A DNA stretch of 17,266 nt from an uncultured Clostridia bacterium (GTDB taxonomy: Bacteria > Bacillota > Clostridia > Oscillospirales > Oscillospiraceae), in contig CAMWSZ010000017.1 of NCBI GenBank assembly GCA_947177005.1, positions 1 through 17,266 of the forward strand, written 5' to 3'. Every line of letters begins with the position of its first letter. Within the stretch, counting starts at the first letter, position 1. The position numbers and the translations under genes are program-made. Of the stretch, positions 5,864 to 12,293 are shown in pieces. The notes under the pieces are model-generated. The model did no database searches. It saw only the letters and a program-made list of their open reading frames with translations, and was not told the DNA's origin.

Positions 5864-7828
5864 CTACATATGAAACCGGCTGATAATTTTCTGTAGAGAA
5901 CCGATACTGTCCAGCACGCACTTCGTCTCCTCGGACACATTTTCACTGGAGGCTGTAATTTGCTGGAGGTTTCCGCTGACGTGTCCCACAGCATTAACCA
6001 GTTCGCTTTGTGCCTGACTGATGGAATCAAAGGTGCGATTGATATTCCAGATGGAACTGCTGATTTCTTCGGCACTTGTGCCGATTTCCGCACTGGTTTC
6101 TGCGTAATAGGCTGCGTCGTTCCGGTAATTCTTTGCCAGTGACTCCAATTTATTGTAATCTTCCATGACGGTGCCGTCCAGAAAGACTAACACCCGGTCG
6201 CTTTCTTCTGTGAGGGTCTGGACGCTGCGGAGTACTGTCTGAACCAGACTGTTGACCATATTGATATTCTGAGCGGTATCCTCGCTCAATTTCTTGATTT
6301 CCTGCGCAATCACAGAAAAACCCTTTCCAGCAGAGCCAGCCCGGGCCGCCTCCACTGATGCGTTCAGAGCCAGCAGGTTTGTCTGTGAGGCGATGTCCTG
6401 GATGGAAGTAGAAACGGCGGCGATTTTGTTGATCACCTTCGCGCCCTCAATGGCCTCTTTCAGCCGTACCCGGCTGTCGCCTGCCACAGCTACCGCATTG
6501 TTTTTGCCCTGTACCAGCGCAGGCACGATGACATCTACCCGTTCCATGACCTCCTTCGACCGGACGGCCATTTCACCGGCTTTCTGTGCCAGACTGTCGA
6601 TGGTTCCGGCAGCGTTCCGGCAGGTGCCGTCAATGTTTCTGATGCTGCCGGCCTGCACACCGACATTTGCACTGGTTTCCTCCATAGCGGCACTGATGTC
6701 CGTAATGTTTCTGCTTATAGAGCGGACTTTCCTGCTGGTGTCCTTCATTCGGGTATAGATATTGTACGACTCTTCTCTTGTCTGGCTGATGACAGTCACG
6801 AATCCGTCCTTCATTTCCTCAATCAGATAGCTGATTTCCCTGGTTTCACTGCGGTATTCCTTACAGTTTTCCAGACCGATAATTTTTTCTTTGATAAACT
6901 GCTTCATGCTTTCTACAGGTTTCAGGCTTCTGCGCACGCTGAGGAACATCAGCGCAAGCACAAGGCATAGCGTAACCAAAGCGGCCTGAATCGTTGCGGC
7001 GATACTCCGGGCGATCTGATCCGTCACTACGGACTTGGATTCCACAATACCGAAGGTCCAGCCGCTAGCGTTCACTTTGGAGGTGCCGATAAATTTTTCC
7101 GTGCCGTCGTAATCCGTAATTTCCGTGACGCGCTCAATATCCACACCTAATACGTCGCGCAGCACCGTGCTGCCAGTCTCCTGGGGCAGATACGCCGCGT
7201 TATTATGGGAAATCACGCTGCCTTCTGCGTCCAACAGAAAGCCCTGAATGTCCTGACCGCTGCCTACACTGGCTACCTGTCCGGTGAGTGTATCAATAGT
7301 AATGTCTGCCAGCATGACGGCCTGTTGGCCCTCAATGTATAGGGGTTCCGCGATGCTGACGATCATCTGCCCGCTGGCGAAATCCTGATAAGGGGCGGTA
7401 TAGATCAGTCCGTTTTTCGCCAGAGCCTGCTGCCACCAGTCGCGGGTGGTGGGGTCCAGTTCCAGCTGGGAGTGGTCTGCCGGAAAGACTCCGCCGTAGT
7501 AGCCGAAACAGATATAATACATCAAAGCGTTAGGATTTTCCTTCAGGTTAGCATCCAGAAAATTCATGACATAGTTCATATCCATGGTGTCCATATACGC
7601 CACGGCATCCCGGATGGTATGTACAATGTTAGCTTGATCCTCCAGCCATGCGTTGACCACGCTGGCGTTGTCCGCGGCAGTCATCGCCACGTACCCCTCT
7701 GCCTGGGCGGTCAGACTGCGCTGCATGGCTGCTGCTGCGGCGGTTTCACACACAAGAATCGCTAAGATTAAATATACTGCCGTCTGAAAGACGATCTTTC
7801 CCTTGATAGTCCATTTAAAAAGTTTCAT
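5864..7828 (-). CDS. Methyl-accepting chemotaxis protein with periplasm-facing (extracytoplasmic) dCache domain
   Basis: A 654-aa chemoreceptor. Membrane helix 1 spans about residues 12-34; the extracytoplasmic double-Cache sensor about 35-275; helix 2 about 277-297; a short HAMP-like linker follows (RRSLKPVESMKQFIKEKI). The cytoplasmic signalling coiled coil runs to the end with the conserved hairpin tip around 476-517 (IQDIASQTNLLALNASVEAA, then RAGSAGKGFSVIAQEIKKLS). The sensor holds R129-D-W131, Y147-Q-D149 and D175 in TTRDWW, APYQDFASG and VMLADIT. As I recall it, this matches the amino-acid-recognition motif of dCache receptors such as PctA. The protein controls CheA/CheW and so flagellar rotation. 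The ATG at 7828 has an AGGAGG (7835-7840) at 6 nt. It begins 31 bp after the LuxR gene and is probably co-transcribed with it. No C-terminal CheR-tethering pentapeptide is seen. Confidence 0.95.
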   Translation of the reverse strand: MKLFKWTIKGKIVFQTAVYLILAILVCETAAAAAMQRSLTAQAEGYVAMTAADNASVVNAWLEDQANIVHTIRDAVAYMDTMDMNYVMNFLDANLKENPNALMYYICFGYYGGVFPADHSQLELDPTTRDWWQQALAKNGLIYTAPYQDFASGQMIVSIAEPLYIEGQQAVMLADITIDTLTGQVASVGSGQDIQGFLLDAEGSVISHNNAAYLPQETGSTVLRDVLGVDIERVTEITDYDGTEKFIGTSKVNASGWTFGIVESKSVVTDQIARSIAATIQAALVTLCLVLALMFLSVRRSLKPVESMKQFIKEKIIGLENCKEYRSETREISYLIEEMKDGFVTVISQTREESYNIYTRMKDTSRKVRSISRNITDISAAMEETSANVGVQAGSIRNIDGTCRNAAGTIDSLAQKAGEMAVRSKEVMERVDVIVPALVQGKNNAVAVAGDSRVRLKEAIEGAKVINKIAAVSTSIQDIASQTNLLALNASVEAARAGSAGKGFSVIAQEIKKLSEDTAQNINMVNSLVQTVLRSVQTLTEESDRVLVFLDGTVMEDYNKLESLAKNYRNDAAYYAETSAEIGTSAEEISSSIWNINRTFDSISQAQSELVNAVGHVSGNLQQITASSENVSEETKCVLDSIGSLQKIISRFHM

Positions 7829-7859
7829 GCTTGGCCTCCTGTTTTATGCTCCTTCAAAT

Positions 7860-10229
7860 TTATATAAGGCCCAGGCTTCGGGCTGACAGCAGGGCGTCAG
7901 CTTTGCCGGCCGCATTCAGCTTGCGGTAGTTCTCCTTGATATGGTACTTCACATTGTCCGGCTTCAGGGCAAGTTTATCCGCGATCCGGTTGACGGACAG
8001 GCCGTCCGCCTGCAAGCGGAGAATGGACAGGGCCGTACCGCTGAAATCCGCAGCGGCGGCAGCCTGCTTCTTGAGGTAGAGCGGATAGCGCCGCGCCATG
8101 CCCTCCGTCTCATTCAGGAGGCGGCGCAGCCACTCCCGGTCCAGAGTTCCGGCCTCCAGCAGCGATTTCTTCTCCTGCTGAAGCAGAGGCCACACCGCCG
8201 CTCCTTCCTCGGAGATCAGGCGCAGAAAACGGTACTGCTCCGCTTCCTGTAGGACGGCGGACAATTCCTCCTGCCACGGCCCGTCCATGCGCTCCTTTGT
8301 CACGGCGGACAGCAGGCCCGTTTCCATACGGACATAGGGCCGGCCGGTCTGTTCGGCATAGTAGCGCAGCTTCTCCAGAAGCGCCTGTGCCGTCAGATAC
8401 TCCCCATTCGCCAGATAGCAGCGGACTTTCGTCAAATACCGGTAACGCTCCAGACTGCAAAATTCCTTGTCCTCCGCCGGTGCGGTCCTCATCCAGCGTT
8501 CCACGCTGTCCATATCCCGCTCATACAGTGCCAGACGGCACCGCAGGGCTTGGATATTGGGCAGGAGCTGTACGGCCCTGCTCTCCCGGACGGACTGCTC
8601 GAAAGCATCCAGCAGCTCCAGCGCCCCCGGACCGTCCCCCTGAAACAGCGCCAGCCGCACCCGCAGCCCCACGGCGGCAAAAGCAATCTCCAGCGTTCCG
8701 TTCTGTTCCGTCTCCATCTGCGCACGGGTCAGCAAGGTCAGGACCTTGTAATTGTCCTCACCCCTTTCGTAGCAGCTCTCACCCAGGGCGGCTTTGACCA
8801 GCCCTTTTCCATAGCGGCCCAGCACTCGCTCCACCAGCGATCCATAGCGTTTGGCCAGCTTGGTATCGTCCAGACTCCAGTGGCAGAAGTCCTTGCCGCC
8901 GTTCATGGTGCTGGGCAGGTTGCTGGTGACGGAAAACTCCGGCAGACAGTTTCCTCTGTCGAACAACAGAGCGGGGATACTTTTCATGATGTCCAGGATA
9001 TTTCTGCTCCCACGGTGGGGCAGGCCGATGTCCAGATAGGCCAGACGGCTCTGAGCCTCCCGCCGGACCCCGCCTTTTGCGTTCTCCTCAAACTTTTTCA
9101 GCTTATCATACCAATATTCGCTTTTTTCATTGTCCATCAGCATGGAACAAAGCATACTCATACCCGCCATCAATACCGGACTGTCCTCAATCTCCCTCTC
9201 ATCCATGCTGAAATAATAGCGGCGCAGCTCGTAGTAATGACCGCTACCGGGATTCATCCGGGCGTTGCGGATCAGCAGGTTTTTAATGCGTTCATGTTTG
9301 CCGCACTCCTCGAACAGCTTCAGCGCGGGAACAACCTCATCATGCATTTCATAGTAGAGGGCAGCGTTATATTTGAAGTCCTTGACACGCTCCCGCCCAT
9401 AAATCTTTGCAGACCGGTTCCGCAGGGCGCGGATCAATGTCGGGCGCAGACGGTAAACGCCATCTTCCTGTGTCAGAAAATTCCCGGCCTCCGCCGCCTG
9501 TTCCAGCAGGGCGGTAACGTGAAAGCTGCCGGAGATCATTTCCGCCAGCTCCATCGTAAATTCATCCACCACGCTTACCTGCATGAGAAATTCCAGCAGG
9601 TCACTGTCCCAACGTACCAGTACGTTGTTTTCCAAATAGACAGAAAATGCCTTGTGCATATCCTCATAAAGTTCCGGGCCGAGGGACTTCCCCTCCTTCA
9701 GCTTCAGCGCAACATGACGGACCACATAGGCGTTGCCCTCGGCAGTCCCCTGCAAATACTGCACATCGTCCTCGGTATGGGCCACGCCGCAGGCGTCCAG
9801 ATACCTGCCGATCTCGCCCGCTCTCAGCCGCAGGTCATCCTCTGTGACAACAACAAATACATTCTTGATATGCTGGGATATGAGCCATGCGGGAATGGGA
9901 CTCCGGCCGATCAAAATCAGCCACACATCGTCCCGCTGTTCTAAAGCAATGATTTTCCGCCGCAGTTCCTCACTTTTCAGCCGTTGCAGGTCGTCAATCA
10001 CCACCACGCGGCAGTTATGTTTTCCTGGTTCCTCCGGCGGTAACGCTCCGGCCTTCCAGGGCAGTTCCTCGCAGGAGAGATAGGTATATCTGCGGCCCGA
10101 CAGATACTGGCGTACCAGTTCGGTCTTGCCGTAGCCGGTGGCCCCGTAGAGGTAAACCGTCTGCAACACGCTTCGGGCCTTTTTCAGCTTTTTCAGTGCC
10201 TCCACTGGCGCTACATAGTTTTTATCCAC
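7860..10229 (-). CDS. MalT-like STAND ATPase / LuxR-family transcriptional regulator
   Basis: A 789-aa protein. The P-loop GATGYGKT is at residues 29-36, the Walker B VVVIDD at 75-80, and a sensor-like LILIGRSPIPAWL follows at about 104-116. The long middle (about 280-720) is helical and resembles the TPR-like arm of MalT/LAL regulators. The C-terminal 59 residues form a LuxR helix-turn-helix (ILRLQADGLSVNRIADKLAL, then KPDNVKYHIKENYRKLN and ARSLGLI). Family knowledge: such STAND proteins switch between ADP- and ATP-bound forms when an inducer binds the arm, then oligomerise and activate transcription. The start is GTG 10229, with GGAGGG (10236-10241) 6 nt upstream; another GTG nearby overlaps the SD. 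The gene precedes the chemoreceptor by 31 bp and is divergent from the surface deacetylase. Its targets are probably local promoters, which is an inference. The ligand is unknown. Confidence 0.92.
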   Translation of the reverse strand: MDKNYVAPVEALKKLKKARSVLQTVYLYGATGYGKTELVRQYLSGRRYTYLSCEELPWKAGALPPEEPGKHNCRVVVIDDLQRLKSEELRRKIIALEQRDDVWLILIGRSPIPAWLISQHIKNVFVVVTEDDLRLRAGEIGRYLDACGVAHTEDDVQYLQGTAEGNAYVVRHVALKLKEGKSLGPELYEDMHKAFSVYLENNVLVRWDSDLLEFLMQVSVVDEFTMELAEMISGSFHVTALLEQAAEAGNFLTQEDGVYRLRPTLIRALRNRSAKIYGRERVKDFKYNAALYYEMHDEVVPALKLFEECGKHERIKNLLIRNARMNPGSGHYYELRRYYFSMDEREIEDSPVLMAGMSMLCSMLMDNEKSEYWYDKLKKFEENAKGGVRREAQSRLAYLDIGLPHRGSRNILDIMKSIPALLFDRGNCLPEFSVTSNLPSTMNGGKDFCHWSLDDTKLAKRYGSLVERVLGRYGKGLVKAALGESCYERGEDNYKVLTLLTRAQMETEQNGTLEIAFAAVGLRVRLALFQGDGPGALELLDAFEQSVRESRAVQLLPNIQALRCRLALYERDMDSVERWMRTAPAEDKEFCSLERYRYLTKVRCYLANGEYLTAQALLEKLRYYAEQTGRPYVRMETGLLSAVTKERMDGPWQEELSAVLQEAEQYRFLRLISEEGAAVWPLLQQEKKSLLEAGTLDREWLRRLLNETEGMARRYPLYLKKQAAAAADFSGTALSILRLQADGLSVNRIADKLALKPDNVKYHIKENYRKLNAAGKADALLSARSLGLI

Positions 10230-10267
10230 TGTTCACCCTCCTTTTTGGGCAAAATAAGCGCAAAAAA

Positions 10268-10282
10268 ATAAGGTTACCTTAT
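10268..10282. promoter_or_regulatory. Palindromic operator candidate at the start site of the LuxR-chemoreceptor operon
   Basis: ATAAGGT-T-ACCTTAT is a perfect 7-bp palindrome around one central base. It directly abuts the downstream edge of the -10 element on the minus strand, so it would cover the transcription start point, a classic repressor position. As RNA it could only form a weak 6-bp hairpin, although seven T follow on the minus strand. Confidence 0.5.
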
Positions 10283-10312
10283 ATTTTACCAAAAACGAGT
10301 TTTGTTTGTCTA
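10283..10312 (-). promoter_or_regulatory. Sigma-A promoter for the LuxR-chemoreceptor operon
   Basis: Minus strand TAGACA (10312-10307), 18-nt spacer, TAAAAT (10288-10283), preceded by TGG as an extended -10. The 5' UTR would be about 47 nt, leading to the GGAGGG ribosome binding site. Confidence 0.65.
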
Positions 10313-10395
10313 CTGCCTAACCGGGTAGTTTCAGTGCAATTTTTCAATTTATTTTTGTGATGTCAGTTGTACTATCAAATATCAATAGTCAGTTG

Positions 10396-10424
10396 GGACA
10401 CAGTCCGGAATTCCGGCTGTGTCC
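10396..10424. promoter_or_regulatory. Long palindrome abutting the deacetylase promoter
   Basis: GGACACAG-T-CCGGAA is followed at once by TTCCGG-CTGTGTCC. The two arms match over 14 bp with one bulged T on the left, and the core CCGGAATTCCGG is perfect. It ends exactly where the -35 element begins (10425). That position suits an activator or repressor site. It could also form a terminator-like hairpin, but no gene reads into it from the left and it lacks a T-tract. Confidence 0.5.
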
Positions 10425-10453
10425 TTGCTTAATCTGGAAATATATGCTATAAT
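10425..10453 (+). promoter_or_regulatory. Sigma-A promoter for the SLH deacetylase
   Basis: TTGCTT (10425-10430), 17-nt spacer, TATAAT (10448-10453) with an extended -10 TGC. This is a near-consensus promoter giving a 5' UTR of about 54 nt and an AGGGAG ribosome binding site at 10500-10505. Confidence 0.8.
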
Positions 10454-10513
10454 GACCGCATAGCGGGACTGCTGTTTCCGCCTATACAAATAAAAGAACA
10501 GGGAGCGATAACA

Positions 10514-12196
10514 ATGAAAAAACGGGGTATTGCGCTGCTGCTGGCGCTGGTACTGATGCTTAGGATTCTGCCGGTACAGGCCCAAGCGGCGTCTGCGCTG
10601 GCGGCGATTACCTTTGACGACGGCCCAAGCAAATATACCAGCGGCCTTTTAGACGAACTGGACAAGCGTGATGTGAAGGTGACATTTTTCATGCAGGGCT
10701 GCAATGCCGAAAAATATCCCTCTGTGGTCAAAAGGGCCTATGAGGCGGGACATCAGATCGCGTCCCATACCTACAATCATCCCCAACTGACCAAGCTGAG
10801 CGACAAAGAGATTCAGAATCAGCTCTCAACCACCGACTCGATACTGAACAATGCCATCGGCACGAACAATTCGTACATGCTCCGCCCGCCCTACGGCAGT
10901 ACCAACGAGCGCGTTCTGCCGGCTATCGGCCGGCCGGCAATCATCTGGTCGGTGGACACGCTGGACTGGAAGTCCCGCAATGCCGACGCGGTCTATCAGC
11001 ATATTGTGAACGACACAAAGGACGGCAGTATCGTCCTGCTGCATGATCTGTATGCAACTTCAGTCTCCGGAGCGCTGCGGGGTATTGATACCCTGCTGTC
11101 TCAGGGCTATGAGCTGGTGACGGTGGAGGAACTGCTGCGCCGGCGTGGTTCTGACGCCGTTTCGGGCAAGAAATATTTCAGCGCCTCCGGGAAAACTACG
11201 CTGCCCGGCATCTCTCAGCCCGCCATTACCCCGGCCGAAACAGAGGACGGATATCTGGTTTCCCTGTCGGCGGACGAAGGGACTGCGATTTATTATACAA
11301 CCGACGGCACTGCGCCTACCTCCCAAAGCACTTTATATACCGGTCCATTCCGGCTGGAAGGCGGCGCGGATGTAAAAGCCTTTGCGGCGTATACTCTGAA
11401 CGGCGGCCGCAGCCGGGTGTCGGAGGCAACGCTGGAGCTGCCGCGGGCCGAAAAGCCGGTCATTACGCTGACAGAGGATACGGCGGTGATGACCAGCGGA
11501 GGGGAGATTTATTATACCCTGGACGGCACTGTGCCCACAGCCGCCGCGGCACGTTACAGCGGCCCGGTCCCGGTCACTGCCGGAACCTTTATTCAGGCAA
11601 TTGCCGTACAGCCGGGCTGCCGGGACAGTCAGGCCAGCAGCCTCCTGTACTCCGGCCTGGGCAACATCTTCTCCGATATCCGGCCAACAAATTGGTATTA
11701 TCACGCTGTTGACAGTGTTGTTTTTCAGGGACTCATGACGGCGGCAAATCAGACGTTTTCTCCGGAGGGGACCGTCAGGCGGCGGGATCTGGTGACTGTC
11801 CTGTACCGTCAGGCAGGACAGCCGGAACCCCTTGACACATACATATTTTCCGATGTGACCGGCAGCGACAGTGCATACGCCGCCATTATGTGGGCGGCGG
11901 AGCAGAACATACTTTCCGGCTTTGAAGACGGTACAATCCGTCCCGACGCGGCTGTTACACGGGAGCAGCTGGCCGTGATTTTATACCGGATGCGTCCGGA
12001 ACCCCCGGAGGTTGACCCGGCGGCGCTGTATTCATTTGAAGATTGGGAGAGCATTCAGGACTATGCCCGGGACGCAGTTGCCTGGACAGTATCCCAAGGA
12101 ATCCTCAGCGGTGTTTCCGATACCCTTCTCTCTCCTGACAGTACGGTCACCCGCGCCCAGCTGGCCAGCATCGTACTGCGCTGTCAGGCGTTCTGA
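10514..12196 (+). CDS. Secreted SLH-anchored polysaccharide (peptidoglycan) deacetylase with chitobiase-type modules
   Basis: A 560-aa surface protein. A signal peptide (1-25, KKR then a hydrophobic run, VQAQA) ends near an Ala-rich cleavage site. The NodB/CE4 catalytic domain (about 30-210) has all family motifs: TFDDGP 33-38 (Asp35 base, Asp36 metal ligand), H85 and H89 in SHTYNHP (metal), RPPYGS 124-129, VDTLDW 147-152 and LLHD 175-178 (catalytic His177). Two FN3-like CHB_HEX_C_1 modules follow, each with the YYTxDGTxPT...Y.GP pattern (about 255-279 and 329-352). Three S-layer-homology repeats (about 385-430, 445-490, 506-556) end the protein and should attach it to pyruvylated wall polymer. 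It probably deacetylates N-acetylated sugars of peptidoglycan or another envelope polymer. The ATG at 10514 has an AGGGAG 8 nt upstream. It is divergent from the LuxR gene and has its own strong promoter. Confidence 0.93.
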   Translation: MKKRGIALLLALVLMLRILPVQAQAASALAAITFDDGPSKYTSGLLDELDKRDVKVTFFMQGCNAEKYPSVVKRAYEAGHQIASHTYNHPQLTKLSDKEIQNQLSTTDSILNNAIGTNNSYMLRPPYGSTNERVLPAIGRPAIIWSVDTLDWKSRNADAVYQHIVNDTKDGSIVLLHDLYATSVSGALRGIDTLLSQGYELVTVEELLRRRGSDAVSGKKYFSASGKTTLPGISQPAITPAETEDGYLVSLSADEGTAIYYTTDGTAPTSQSTLYTGPFRLEGGADVKAFAAYTLNGGRSRVSEATLELPRAEKPVITLTEDTAVMTSGGEIYYTLDGTVPTAAAARYSGPVPVTAGTFIQAIAVQPGCRDSQASSLLYSGLGNIFSDIRPTNWYYHAVDSVVFQGLMTAANQTFSPEGTVRRRDLVTVLYRQAGQPEPLDTYIFSDVTGSDSAYAAIMWAAEQNILSGFEDGTIRPDAAVTREQLAVILYRMRPEPPEVDPAALYSFEDWESIQDYARDAVAWTVSQGILSGVSDTLLSPDSTVTRAQLASIVLRCQAF

Positions 12197-12244
12197 CCGC
12201 AGGTTCTGTGCCTGCCTGCCGGATAACAGGGGTGCATAAAAACA

Positions 12245-12270
12245 GACTCCCGTCCGAAAGGACGGGGGTC
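12245..12270 (-). terminator. Strong intrinsic terminator of the Sel1 gene, shared with the deacetylase
   Basis: An 11-bp stem with one G-T wobble (12245-12255 / 12260-12270) closed by a GAAA tetraloop. On the minus strand it is followed by TGTTTTT and lies 24 bp after the Sel1 stop. It is also 48 bp after the deacetylase stop, so it can stop both convergent transcripts, though the plus-strand tail is less T-rich. Confidence 0.88.
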
Positions 12271-12293
12271 ATGTTATATACGGGGATATGTAT

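Noticed and set aside
5671..6093. Minus-strand frame of 140 codons overlapping the chemoreceptor's 3' end
   Set aside because: Overlaps the conserved end of the signalling domain in another frame, no RBS, no recognisable motif.
8550..9944. Long open frame of 464 codons antisense to the LuxR gene
   Set aside because: It mirrors the codon register of a protein with clear P-loop and HTH motifs; its own translation is Gln/His-rich and has no recognisable domain or RBS.
10268..10292. Intrinsic terminator or attenuator (palindrome followed by seven T on the minus strand)
   Set aside because: The stem would be 6 bp and A+T-rich with a 3-nt loop, and it sits at the transcription start, so an operator is more plausible.
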